From Candidatus Rifleibacteriota bacterium (lineage in GTDB: Bacteria; Muiribacteriota; Ozemobacteria; Ozemobacterales; Ozemobacteraceae), in assembly GCA_015233565.1 (NCBI GenBank), contig JADFXM010000002.1, positions 186,001-250,000 of the forward strand: a stretch of 64,000 nt of DNA, read 5' to 3'. The stretch's first letter is position 1. Every line of letters starts with the position of its first letter. A program made the position numbers and the translations under genes. A model generated the notes under the pieces. The model saw only the letters and a list, made by a program, of their open reading frames with translations, did not search any database and was not told the origin of the DNA. This document shows, piece after piece, positions 43,862-53,331 of this stretch.

Positions 43862-46800
43862 TCAGGCTTTTTTCTTCTGAACTGTATTATAGAGGCGATC
43901 TGAACGATCAAAGGCGTCAAGATAATTAATATCCGCATTGCAGATCAGATCATACATTTTTAACGCTCCTTGGTAGCTCTTTATCTCTTCAAGTCCAGTG
44001 GCGGTTCTGTACAAAAGGTCTTTTAACGGTTCATCGATCAACTCGGGATCAAGTTCAAGAGTTTCAAGAATCTCTCGAGCCATTTCAGGTTTTTTCAGAT
44101 TCAAATATGCGTCGGCCAAAAATATTCCGATTTCCTTTTTTCGGGTGGTTGCAAATACTGGTGAAAGAATGTTAACAACGTCATCCCATTTTTTTGCTGC
44201 TGCCTTGATTCTTGCTTCTGCAAGTTCAGATTGCTGGATGCTTTCGCCAATGGTTGAGGAAGGGAAATTCTTTGAATCAGTGGAAGAATCTTTCTTGTCA
44301 GATTCAGGGGAATCCTTTTCTATTCTGGGACCGGGGGTTTTGGGGCCAGGTGCTTTTGAAACGGAAAAGGCTGTCCGTGGTGGTAAATCCGGTTTTTCAC
44401 TTCCTATAGATCCTGAAGTCGGTGCTTTGGCCCCTGGTTTTAGCGGGGGAAGAAGTGAATCGTCAAACTCCACTTTCGGTAAAGCTGTTTTTCCTTTCAA
44501 AAAATCCGGTTTGGTGACAGCGGGGGCTTCTTTGGAAGTCTGATCGCCTTTTTTTAAAAATTCCGGAACAGGAACTGGTTTGTTTTTTTTCAATAGCTCA
44601 TCTGGCAATGGTTCTACAAAACTTGCAGCATCAAATTGCCCGTTAGCGGCTGATTTTGAGCTTGACGAGGGCAAATTCATGAGACTTTCAGCCATCATCT
44701 CTTCTGAGAAAGTTGAAAATCCATCGTTGGATCCACTCTTTGCCCCGCTTCCTCCGCTGGTTTCGAGATCCTTTCGAAGACCTGTTAGTATTTCTGAAAT
44801 TTGTGGATTATCAGGAAATCTGCGCGAAAACTCTTCATACTGAAGAATCGCTTCATCCAGCATTCCCAATTTTTTCATACATGTTGTGTATACAACATGT
44901 ATTCCCATGTTATTGATGCTTGAATTTAAGACTGAAAGACATTCTCGTGAAGCTTCATTGAATTTGCCGGCTTTGGAATAAGACCTTGCAAGTAGCTCAC
45001 GGAACGGAAGGTGATCCGGTTTGAATTTTAATGCTTGTTGAAGGACAAGAATTACTTTTTCATCCATTCGTTTGTTTTGAATAAAAGCTTCCCCCAATGA
45101 AACCGCAATGTCCCTGTTTGTTGGATCAATCTGATAAAAATTTTCAATGACTTCCATTGCTTCGACCGTGAAAATTTTATTTCCGGAATAATGTTTGGCT
45201 AGAATTTCAAGATACTCAGTATTTTCGGGATTTTGTTTATAGGCGTTTTCATACATTGAAATTGCTTCGTCGCTTGTGTCATTGGTATACAAACTGGCTT
45301 TGGCAACATATTTCCAGGCAATCATGTTGTCGGAAAAAAGACTCAATAAGTGTCGTGCGTGATCCTGGCATTTAAAATAATTTTTTAGCTGAAAATGACC
45401 CTCAACTGCTATTTCAAGTAATTGGCGTTCAATTTGAATCGGTTGCTTGCCTCTACGCAGCGCGTTTTCGGCTACTTGAACCGCTTTTTCCCAGTTTCCC
45501 GAATCGAGAGCGTGTTTGGCTTTCTTAATTGGATCAAAAGTAAAGAACTTGAATGCAGGCAAAAACATAAGCAGAAAAACCATTGCGAAGGCACCGACGA
45601 ATATGCCTATTCCAGTAAGGACTTCCGTTTGGTAATTTCTGTACCATAATCTATATTTCAAAATGCGAAAGGATTCCCGATTTTTAGCGTAGTCAGGTTC
45701 ACGTGAAACAAATTCGTTAAACCTTTTATAGGCCTCTTCATAATTTTCTTCATCGGCCAGGATTCCTATTACAACCCATTCCACATCTCTCTTCAATTCT
45801 TTGTCAGTGCCGGGAAGTGCAAGGAACTTTTCGAAATATTCCCGGGATTTGGCATAATCTTTTTCGGTTCCAAGGAGCAATACTTTTCCGATATAAAACG
45901 TTGCCTGGGAATATTTCTTCGGATCGCTTTCATAGGCCTTTATGAACCCATCTTTAGCCTCGTCATAATTTCCTTCTTCATAAAATGCTACTGAGCGCTT
46001 AAAGTTTTTTTCAATCGTCTTTATTCCTTCAATTTTCGCTCTTAGGTCTTTGGCGGCAGAAGAATCGGGATTTGTCTGTTCAATTTTGGAAATTATCTCT
46101 GCTGCATCCTCCAGATTACCATCCTGAATTTTTGTTTTTGCGCTTGAAATCCATTTTTCGGACTCCTTCATTTTTGCTTCCTCTGGATCAGAGCCAACTG
46201 GAAATGTTTCGGAAGTCGGAACGGAAGCTGAACCGATCAAGATTCGGGGAGGTAAAAGATCCGAATTCTTTGAAGAAGTTAAGGTCGATGAGAGAGTTGA
46301 AGAGGTTAAAGAAGTCGATGAAGTTGAAAAAGTGGAAGAGGAGGTAGGATTATAAGAAGAGGTTGGGACTGATTGCGCAGTTTTAGGCCCGGTAGAGGTG
46401 GAAGCTGGCGTCATGCTCGTATCGTTTGGAAATCCAATATTCAAATCATCAGGAGAATCAGGAATTTCGTCAGGTAATGGTGGCAGATTTGATTTTCCGG
46501 AGTTGGAAGTTGGGGGTTTTTGGGTTACCTGAATTGGCTTGGTTCCAGTAGTGGCTCCAGTGGTTGATCCAGTTTTCAGCGATGATCCTAAAGCTGTGGA
46601 AGATTCATCAGGCTCTGGTGGCGGAGGATTGATAGCCACTCCCTGGTGAGTGGGATCATTTTCAAAAGGGCTATCAGGGGGTTTGGGAATGCCCGATTTT
46701 GGAGCAACCGGCGAAGTTCGGGACAAAAAACCGGAATTGGGATAACTTCTCTTCGCTGCTGCAACTCCATAGGCACGTGCGTAATAGATGAAATTAAAAT

Positions 46801-47296
46801 CTTCGAAAATTGCTTCAGAAGCAGGATTGATGTGTAATGCCTTTTCCATTTCCTCGAAACATTGATTAACATTTCCCTTAAAATAAAGCAATTTTGCAAA
46901 TACATAATGAGTAATGTCGTTGGGATTTCCTGATAAAGCCTGAGTTATATTCTTCATTCCGGAATCAGCAAGTGCCTCCTGGAAATCAATGTCTGCAAGA
47001 ACAGTAAAAACCATTGAGTCATTTGGCTGAACTTTGGCACGTGCGGAGGCTTCTTTTCGAGCAAGTACGAGCAGGTCTTTCTTTAACTTCACAATTTTGG
47101 GGTCGGCATCCTTCATGGAAAGCTCACATCGAAGCATTTCCAGATAGGCTTCAGTATACATTTTTGCATTCAGAAATTTTTTCAGAGTGGAATAATCTGT
47201 TGTGCTTCCTTGTGCTGATGCAATATTTGCGCACAAAATGGCCAAGATTAGCAGAAACGTCACTCCTGCAAATTTACTGATAAAAGATTCTTTCAC
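43862..47296 (-). CDS. Very large exported/membrane TPR protein
   Basis: The 1144-residue protein has a signal peptide or N-terminal anchor (FAGVTFLLILAILCANIASA), TPR-like repeats near 30-170, a Ser/Thr/Pro-rich low-complexity linker (about 195-370), more TPRs, one strong transmembrane helix near 555-580 (VLTGIGIFVGAFAMVFLLMF), TPRs again from about 600 to 830, a second disordered linker and a final TPR group. The start is GTG with GGGA upstream. TPR domains on both sides of a membrane helix suggest a scaffold joining periplasmic and cytoplasmic partners. It shares this plan with the gene upstream. No enzyme motif is visible. It lies in the direction of the ftsEX-envC-ctpA genes. Confidence 0.82.
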   Translation of the reverse strand: MKESFISKFAGVTFLLILAILCANIASAQGSTTDYSTLKKFLNAKMYTEAYLEMLRCELSMKDADPKIVKLKKDLLVLARKEASARAKVQPNDSMVFTVLADIDFQEALADSGMKNITQALSGNPNDITHYVFAKLLYFKGNVNQCFEEMEKALHINPASEAIFEDFNFIYYARAYGVAAAKRSYPNSGFLSRTSPVAPKSGIPKPPDSPFENDPTHQGVAINPPPPEPDESSTALGSSLKTGSTTGATTGTKPIQVTQKPPTSNSGKSNLPPLPDEIPDSPDDLNIGFPNDTSMTPASTSTGPKTAQSVPTSSYNPTSSSTFSTSSTSLTSSTLSSTLTSSKNSDLLPPRILIGSASVPTSETFPVGSDPEEAKMKESEKWISSAKTKIQDGNLEDAAEIISKIEQTNPDSSAAKDLRAKIEGIKTIEKNFKRSVAFYEEGNYDEAKDGFIKAYESDPKKYSQATFYIGKVLLLGTEKDYAKSREYFEKFLALPGTDKELKRDVEWVVIGILADEENYEEAYKRFNEFVSREPDYAKNRESFRILKYRLWYRNYQTEVLTGIGIFVGAFAMVFLLMFLPAFKFFTFDPIKKAKHALDSGNWEKAVQVAENALRRGKQPIQIERQLLEIAVEGHFQLKNYFKCQDHARHLLSLFSDNMIAWKYVAKASLYTNDTSDEAISMYENAYKQNPENTEYLEILAKHYSGNKIFTVEAMEVIENFYQIDPTNRDIAVSLGEAFIQNKRMDEKVILVLQQALKFKPDHLPFRELLARSYSKAGKFNEASRECLSVLNSSINNMGIHVVYTTCMKKLGMLDEAILQYEEFSRRFPDNPQISEILTGLRKDLETSGGSGAKSGSNDGFSTFSEEMMAESLMNLPSSSSKSAANGQFDAASFVEPLPDELLKKNKPVPVPEFLKKGDQTSKEAPAVTKPDFLKGKTALPKVEFDDSLLPPLKPGAKAPTSGSIGSEKPDLPPRTAFSVSKAPGPKTPGPRIEKDSPESDKKDSSTDSKNFPSSTIGESIQQSELAEARIKAAAKKWDDVVNILSPVFATTRKKEIGIFLADAYLNLKKPEMAREILETLELDPELIDEPLKDLLYRTATGLEEIKSYQGALKMYDLICNADINYLDAFDRSDRLYNTVQKKKA

Positions 47297-47555
47297 ACGT
47301 TTTCCCTGATCTTTACATTACAAAAGCACATAGTTATGAGACTGTTAGAGTCGAACTTATTTCTTTCTTCACAAAGATGGCTCATTTATTCGTAATTTAT
47401 TTATCCCTTAGGTCGTTTCACTCCACTTCGAATTCGCTCAACGCAAGCACTCAACGATCGGTTTGGCGAGTTGCTTTTTCAGTAAATTTGCGACAGCTAA
47501 AATCATTAAAAAGTTATAATTTAAATAAAAAGACATCGTTATTAACAAAAAACAA

Positions 47556-50144
47556 TCAGGCCATTTGTTTACCACAACTTTGGCAGTAATAATCCACTGC
47601 TTTATTCGGATTTCCACAATGGGGACATGCGATTTCAGTTGAAGCATCAGAACCCGAAGGATCTGGAGGATTAGAAAGCGGAGCTTCGAAAGATTCCCCT
47701 CTTGTTTGAGGTGGATTCTTATTGATCTTTTCGAGAAGTTTATTTGCTTCCGTTAAGCCCTTCTGAAAAGCCACGTTATAAGGATTTTCAGCAAGAAACG
47801 TGCGGTATATTTCCACTAAATCAGCCAATTTACCCATTTGTGAGTAACAATCCCTCAAAACGGTGTGAACAATTTCATTGTTTACATCGATTGACAGAAC
47901 CTGCTCACAACATTTCAAGCAGGATTCGTAATCCCTCTTTTTGAGATGCATTTTTCCGATTCCCAGTAGGAAGTCGGGCTCTGGATTTGTTGTGGCAAGC
48001 ATTGCCTGAAAAACCTTCATCGCGGTTTGATCAGATCTACCTTTTTGGAGATAGAACCGCCCCAGGGCTTTAAGCAATTCAGGGTGGGAAGGCTCATTTT
48101 CCATCCATCTTTCGAGGATATCAACTCCCTCCTGGGAAAGCGTTTTTTGCGATAAGTAATGTTGGCCTAGCAGTGCCACAAGGGCATTGTTTTTCTTTTC
48201 AGTTTTGTACAAGTTTAACAATTCCGGTAAAGTTTCCGGGCTGAGTAATCTTCTTCCGAGGTAGGCAAAGCCCAACCATTGGTGGGCTTCAGCATCAGTT
48301 GAGCTTATCGAAAGAAGGTGTTTCGCTTCTCCGATAGCTTTGTCATAAGCAGCAGTCTTGAGAAACGCTTGCGTAAGAAGTCGGGAAATTACTGCCCCAT
48401 CATATTGTGTAATTCTTGGATGCCGCTTGATCTTGTTCAATTCTTCAATACAGTCCTTGAACATTTGTTTAGCCAAATAGCTTCTTCCCCGCTGAATAGC
48501 TTCGTTTTTGCGATACTCAGGAAGATTCTGGTACATCACATAAGCAACAAACAACAATAAAGCTATTACCACAATAGGTATGACAACAGGGCCCCATGCG
48601 AAGGCGGTTGCTTTGGCAAGAACGTCATCGATTCCGGGGTATTCCGGGTCTGAATCCTTGATTTCTTTGAGGATTTTATATGCTGAAGGATTGTCGCCTT
48701 CTTCAAGAAATAAGTTTCCTAAAACGAATTTTGAACGGTTATTTTCAGGTTGTCGATTAAGTGATCGATGGGCATAATCTCTGGCTTTATCCTTTTCGCC
48801 TTTTTTCCAGTAGGAAAATGCCATATAACTTTGCAGTTGGATATCATAATCAAATGGTAAAGTTTCCATGAATTTAATGCATTCAGCCCATTCGGTGTTT
48901 TTATAAGCATCAACTGCCTTTTCCCATGTTTCTTTGCGCTTGTCTATGCCATCCATTTTATCGATATCGGTTTGAATTTCCGATTTGAGCTTTGCCAGGG
49001 TGTCATCCATTTCGATGACTGTTTGTGCTTTTGAATAAGCAACTCGAGCTTCTTTATAGTTATTTGCGGCACAAAACCTTTTCCCCTGCCGGATGTAACC
49101 ATCGGCAAGGCCGGCTAGTCCTGAAAGATCTCGAGGAAGCGGGTCTGCAATACCCAGTCTCTTTTGATAATCTGCTTCATAAGCGATAGCCTGGTCAAGA
49201 AGCTTTTTCGCTTCCTTGTTGTTAGGCTCAGCGGTAACAACCGCTTCAAGATAATCTCGTGCAAGAAGCCATTTCTTGCCGTCAGTGAACTTCTTAGCTT
49301 CAGCAAAAAGGTCTTTACCTTCTTTTTTTGCAGTCAACAGTTCCTTTTCCGCTTGAAGTTTATCATTCCCGGGATCAATGGCCAAACCTGCGTCGTATTG
49401 GTCTAATGCTTCCTGAATTTTTCCCTCTTCTGCGAGTTTTTTGGCGTTCCTTAGATACCCGTCAGCTTCCTGGGCTATTGCAGTGTTTACATCTTCAGCA
49501 ATTTTTTTTCCCGCTGGGGCATCTTCAATTGGAAAGCTTGTAGCTTTCTGGGCATGGTCACGCGCATTTTTGTAATCTTTTTCAGCTAACTCGATTTTGG
49601 CAAGCACTAGCAGTATTTCTCCCAATGGAGCTGATTTATACTCTGCTATCTCTTTACGATTTTTCTCGACAATAGATTTTGCAAGCTTTTTTAATCCTTC
49701 ATTGTCATTGGCTTTTTGCAATTCCTTGATCTGCTCGAGAGCCATGTCAAAGTCTTCGGGATTAACTTCCAGGACTTTTGCCCGCAAAGATTTAATTTCA
49801 GCCTCGTTTTTAGCCGTTTTGGCCTTAACTAAATCATCTTTCAGACATCCTGCCCAGGCTTCACGATAAGTTGGGTTTGTTGGTTCCAGTTCGTGCGCAA
49901 TTTTTAACTGGCGTTTGCTTTCATCTAGCTTTTGTACCAGCCTCAAGAGCTTGGCAGCATTGAAATGTGGCTCTGCCCAGTTGGGGTCCAATTTCATTGC
50001 TTTCAAAAGACAATCACGGGCTTCCTGGAAATTTCCTAAAGCCGTGGCTTTCAATCCCATTTCGTTCAACTGCTTTGCATCCTGAGCGAAAAGGCAACTT
50101 ACGGAAAAAACGAACAAAATCAAGGTTCTTAAAAAACGATTCAT
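47556..50144 (-). CDS. Large exported/membrane TPR protein with C-terminal zinc ribbon
   Basis: The 862-residue protein starts with a signal/anchor (FLRTLILFVFSVSCLFA), then many TPR units, one membrane helix near 535-560 (VVIPIVVIALLLFVAYVMY), a second TPR array and a C-terminal double Cys-X2-Cys zinc ribbon (ACPHCGNPNKAVDYYCQSCGKQ). The frame extends to 50195; the start at 50144 is preferred because the signal peptide begins there, with AGGAG 11 bp upstream. The TPR-helix-TPR layout repeats that of the neighbouring gene (259 bp downstream, with no gene between). The zinc ribbon should be cytoplasmic if the N-terminal half is exported. Function unknown. Confidence 0.82.
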   Translation of the reverse strand: MNRFLRTLILFVFSVSCLFAQDAKQLNEMGLKATALGNFQEARDCLLKAMKLDPNWAEPHFNAAKLLRLVQKLDESKRQLKIAHELEPTNPTYREAWAGCLKDDLVKAKTAKNEAEIKSLRAKVLEVNPEDFDMALEQIKELQKANDNEGLKKLAKSIVEKNRKEIAEYKSAPLGEILLVLAKIELAEKDYKNARDHAQKATSFPIEDAPAGKKIAEDVNTAIAQEADGYLRNAKKLAEEGKIQEALDQYDAGLAIDPGNDKLQAEKELLTAKKEGKDLFAEAKKFTDGKKWLLARDYLEAVVTAEPNNKEAKKLLDQAIAYEADYQKRLGIADPLPRDLSGLAGLADGYIRQGKRFCAANNYKEARVAYSKAQTVIEMDDTLAKLKSEIQTDIDKMDGIDKRKETWEKAVDAYKNTEWAECIKFMETLPFDYDIQLQSYMAFSYWKKGEKDKARDYAHRSLNRQPENNRSKFVLGNLFLEEGDNPSAYKILKEIKDSDPEYPGIDDVLAKATAFAWGPVVIPIVVIALLLFVAYVMYQNLPEYRKNEAIQRGRSYLAKQMFKDCIEELNKIKRHPRITQYDGAVISRLLTQAFLKTAAYDKAIGEAKHLLSISSTDAEAHQWLGFAYLGRRLLSPETLPELLNLYKTEKKNNALVALLGQHYLSQKTLSQEGVDILERWMENEPSHPELLKALGRFYLQKGRSDQTAMKVFQAMLATTNPEPDFLLGIGKMHLKKRDYESCLKCCEQVLSIDVNNEIVHTVLRDCYSQMGKLADLVEIYRTFLAENPYNVAFQKGLTEANKLLEKINKNPPQTRGESFEAPLSNPPDPSGSDASTEIACPHCGNPNKAVDYYCQSCGKQMA

Positions 50145-50243
50145 TTTCAACCGAACTCCTTGGTTTTTAACTCCCCATCGATTGAAATCCCCCAAATACT
50201 GTGGGCAAGTATTTTGAATACCATCTTAATAATTGGAAGAAAA

Positions 50244-50292
50244 GTGTCATTGCGAGGAATTTGCCGATTGCTGCTCTTCCTTGCAATGACAC
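50244..50292. repeat. MITE/REP-like 16-bp stem hairpin
   Basis: The inverted arms are 50244-50259 (gtgtcattgcgaggaa) and 50277-50292 (ttccttgcaatgacac), pairing over 16 bp with one G-T wobble around a 17-nt loop. The GTCATTGCGAGG..GCAATGAC palindrome is a widespread intergenic element in diverse bacteria. It sits between ctpA and the TPR gene and may end or modulate the transcript. Confidence 0.85.
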
Positions 50293-50354
50293 ATAGAACT
50301 TATTCTAAACTATTGAGATGAAAATTTTTGAGGGACATAAAATCGGTCAAAATC

Positions 50355-51914
50355 TCACTTCTTTTCCATTAACGGAAGGAAAATATTCGCTGACTTCAGA
50401 ATGTCAACTGCTCTCTGAAGTTGAGTATCATATTTATTGACTATATAATACTGAATACATCCTTTAGTGAAACTATCCGGTTGCTCGATTAATCCACTGG
50501 GGGTGGCGATATCATCGCTTGTTGAAGCCAGCTCAGGCAAATTGATCCCTATGTTGGCAGGAAGGCTCCCGATTTCGGTGGAATCGCTGCCAAGTGGAGT
50601 GGAAGTGCTGCTGATTTCCAAGGGTTTGCTGGCAATTTCAGATGCAGGGGTGCTAATTTCAGAGGAAATGGTGCCAATTTCAGCTGATTTGCTTCCAGTT
50701 TCACCCGATTTGCTCTCAAGGCGTTTGGTTCCTGAGGCTGGAACTTTGTTTGCTGCTTCACGCGCCTTCTTCTCTTCTTCGTCAATCTGCTTGACTATCT
50801 CCTGGCGTTCAGCTTCGGATAATTTTGGCAAATCGACCTCGATGTCCGGCATAATTCCCTTCTTGTGGATGTTTACTCCACTGGGTGTGTAATACAGTGC
50901 AGTGGTCAAAGCCATTGCAGAACCATCATTCAAGGAAATAACAGTTTGCACAGATCCTTTGCCGAAACTCTTTTTCCCAAGCAATATTCCACGTTTGCTA
51001 TCTTTTACCGCTCCGGCGACAATTTCAGAGGCCGATGCAGAACCTTCGTTAATCAGGACAACCAATGGAAGCAATGGATGGGACTGAAAAAATGAGCTGT
51101 ACGTATTTTTTTCTCCATCACGGCCCTTGATTGAAACAATATCACCCTTTGGAATAAATTTGCGTCCGACTTCAACGGCAGCTGTCAACAACCCTCCAGG
51201 ATTATTTCTTAAATCAAGAATGATTGCTGTAACTTTATGCTTTTCAAGTGCAATCATTGCCTTTTCAAGATCTTCAGAGCTGGTCTGGATGAATTGAGTT
51301 AATCGGATATATCCAATGTCAGGCTTGACAACCCAATATTTAACGCTTGGGATCTTAATAATCTCTCTGGCCAGGGTATAATCTTTTGTAGCTTTGTCAC
51401 CTTCACGATAAACCGTGATAGTTACTTTTGAACCTTCAGGACCTCGAAGAAGTTTTACGGCATCATGAAGAGCAATGTCGGTGGCATCTTTCCCGTCAAT
51501 TTTTATTATCACATCTCCCGCTTTAATTCCAGCTTTGAACGCAGGTGTGTCTTCAATCGGAGAAATGACGGTTAATAGCTTTCCCTTAACAGTAATTACT
51601 ATTCCAAGGCCACCAAATTCACCTTGGGTCTCTGTTTGCATTTCCTTGAAGGATTTGGGTTCCATGAACCGGCTATAGGGGTCATCCAAAGTTTTTAGCA
51701 TTCCTTCGATGGCACCGTAGATAAGTTTTTGCTCATCAACATTTTCTTCAACAAAATCCGATTTGATCACATCCATTACTTTTCTTATCAAATCAAGAGA
51801 TTTGAAATACGAAAGATTGGTCGAGGTGGCAAAAGCAGAATCAGAGGAATTTATACCCAGAAGAAAAACCAGCGTAATAATGGGTATCATTCGCTTGCAG
51901 AAGGATTTAAACAT
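50355..51914 (-). CDS. ctpA: Carboxy-terminal processing protease (S41 family)
   Basis: This 519-residue periplasmic protease has a signal peptide (MIPIITLVFLLGINSSDSAFA), a PDZ domain around 95-175 (GEFGGLGIVIT, PAFKAGIKAGDVIIKIDG) and an S41 core. The catalytic pair is Ser294 (INEGSASASEIVAG) and Lys319 (KKSFGKGSVQT), 25 residues apart as in Prc/CtpA. After the core comes a Ser/Glu-rich low-complexity tail of about 90 residues (SSEISTPASEIASKP) before a short folded end. CtpA usually trims envelope proteins; here it follows envC, a common pairing with ftsEX. The minus-strand operon spacing is 91 bp. Confidence 0.92.
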   Translation of the reverse strand: MFKSFCKRMIPIITLVFLLGINSSDSAFATSTNLSYFKSLDLIRKVMDVIKSDFVEENVDEQKLIYGAIEGMLKTLDDPYSRFMEPKSFKEMQTETQGEFGGLGIVITVKGKLLTVISPIEDTPAFKAGIKAGDVIIKIDGKDATDIALHDAVKLLRGPEGSKVTITVYREGDKATKDYTLAREIIKIPSVKYWVVKPDIGYIRLTQFIQTSSEDLEKAMIALEKHKVTAIILDLRNNPGGLLTAAVEVGRKFIPKGDIVSIKGRDGEKNTYSSFFQSHPLLPLVVLINEGSASASEIVAGAVKDSKRGILLGKKSFGKGSVQTVISLNDGSAMALTTALYYTPSGVNIHKKGIMPDIEVDLPKLSEAERQEIVKQIDEEEKKAREAANKVPASGTKRLESKSGETGSKSAEIGTISSEISTPASEIASKPLEISSTSTPLGSDSTEIGSLPANIGINLPELASTSDDIATPSGLIEQPDSFTKGCIQYYIVNKYDTQLQRAVDILKSANIFLPLMEKK

Positions 51915-51981
51915 TCACCATGCTCCTTAAATTTTTTGTCAACTGTTTCACCTAACCAAGTAGTCTAACACATTTGCACGA

Positions 51982-52009
51982 TAGTGACTAGTGGGTAGTG
52001 ATTAGTCAT
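51982..52009. repeat. Heptanucleotide tandem repeat at the envC stop
   Basis: Four imperfect 7-bp units: TAGTGAC, TAGTGGG, TAGTGAT, TAGTCAT. The last overlaps the envC stop codon (52006-52008). Such short tandem heptamers are typical slippage products. Confidence 0.7.
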
Positions 52010-53331
52010 TTCGGCTTCGGGAGAAACGCTAGGGGATTTTCACAGCGTCCGGATTGCCTGATTTCAAAATGAAGCGACGCTGAAGGGCCCCCGTTAATAT
52101 AACCGATAGGGTCACCAGCTTCCAAAATTTGCCCTAGCCCTGTCCACATTTCGTCAAGACGCCCGTACACTGTCGAATAGCCTTTTGCGTGCCCCAGTAT
52201 CATGACATTCCCGAATTGCCCCATTGGCCCTTTGAAAAGAACCTTTCCTTTCGCCACTGCTTTGATTTCAGTTGCGTTTTTTACATGAATTTCAAGAGAA
52301 TTTACTCCACCCCCATTCTCATCCTTGAATCCGAATGAGCTTACGTCTGCAACTGGCCAGATAAAGGGCAATGCTACTTTGGTGGATGATGCTACCTTAA
52401 CGGTTTTTGCCATCTTCGATTCAGCAGCTTTGGTTTCGTCTGCTTCGGGACCATTTGTTTCCTGAGTTTCGCCATTTTTCCCTTCAAAGTCGGCTTCTAA
52501 TGTAGCCATCTCTTTTGGCCTTTTGCTCTCTATTTTTGCAATTTCCCGATCAAGTGCTTCATAGGACTCGTGCGTTCTTTCCTGCCGCTTAAGAAACAAT
52601 TTTTTTTCCAAAACAAGAGTTTGTAGCATCGCCAATAATTGTGAACTTTGCAGGGCCAATTCTGCCTGCTTCGTTTGATATTGATTCGAAACTTCGGTCA
52701 GGCGTTTTTTCTTTTCCTCAAGACGGACTGTGTTCAACCTGATCTTTTCCCGGCTTTCATAAAGGCCCTTCAGCGTCTTTTTATCCTGTTCAAGAAAGAA
52801 TTTGGTATAGTGAAATTTGTTTAGAAATGTTTCAACATCCTGAGAAGCAAAAATTCCGGAGATCATCGAACCCTGTCTGATTTTATGCAGTTTAATTAAT
52901 TTCTGCTTGAAGCTGGAAATAGTTTCATTTGTTTTCGTTGTAAGATTTTTCGTCTCTCTTGATGCCTCTTCCATTTGTTGGTCGATTTCGGATGATTCAC
53001 TGGCTAATGTTCCCAGATTTTTCAAAAGTTCATCCTTTTGTTTCCTGGTTTTAGCGATTTTGTCTTCCAGTTTTTTTTGACTTTGGGAAGCATCGCGAAC
53101 TTTCATGTTGAGATATTCTATCTGAACTTTAAGAGAGCCCAATTCATCCTGCAAAGACTCAATTTGTTTCGAATTTCGCTCAATTTTCTGCGATTTAAGA
53201 TCCACAGCCTCCCCAAAAAGAGTGCGGGAGAAGATGAGCAAAAAAAATAGCCCAAAAATCTTTGGAATGGAAATCTTTTCGACATAATACTTTTTTTTTA
53301 AAATTTGATGGGACTCTTTATTTAATTTCAT
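52006..53331 (-). CDS. envC: EnvC-like amidase activator (coiled coil plus degenerate LytM)
   Basis: The 441-residue protein has an N-terminal hydrophobic segment (IFGLFFLLIFSRTLFG), a long coiled coil from about 25 to 260 and a C-terminal LytM/M23 domain. The LytM metal residues are degenerate: where active M23 enzymes have H-x-G-x-D there is GVNSLEIHV, and the H of Y-A-H is Arg (VYGRLDE), while LHFEIRQ remains. That matches EnvC, which activates amidases rather than cutting peptidoglycan itself. It overlaps the ftsX end by 14 bp, so it is translated with its regulator FtsEX. The Thr/Glu-rich stretch before LytM may be a linker. Confidence 0.88.
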   Translation of the reverse strand: MKLNKESHQILKKKYYVEKISIPKIFGLFFLLIFSRTLFGEAVDLKSQKIERNSKQIESLQDELGSLKVQIEYLNMKVRDASQSQKKLEDKIAKTRKQKDELLKNLGTLASESSEIDQQMEEASRETKNLTTKTNETISSFKQKLIKLHKIRQGSMISGIFASQDVETFLNKFHYTKFFLEQDKKTLKGLYESREKIRLNTVRLEEKKKRLTEVSNQYQTKQAELALQSSQLLAMLQTLVLEKKLFLKRQERTHESYEALDREIAKIESKRPKEMATLEADFEGKNGETQETNGPEADETKAAESKMAKTVKVASSTKVALPFIWPVADVSSFGFKDENGGGVNSLEIHVKNATEIKAVAKGKVLFKGPMGQFGNVMILGHAKGYSTVYGRLDEMWTGLGQILEAGDPIGYINGGPSASLHFEIRQSGRCENPLAFLPKPK

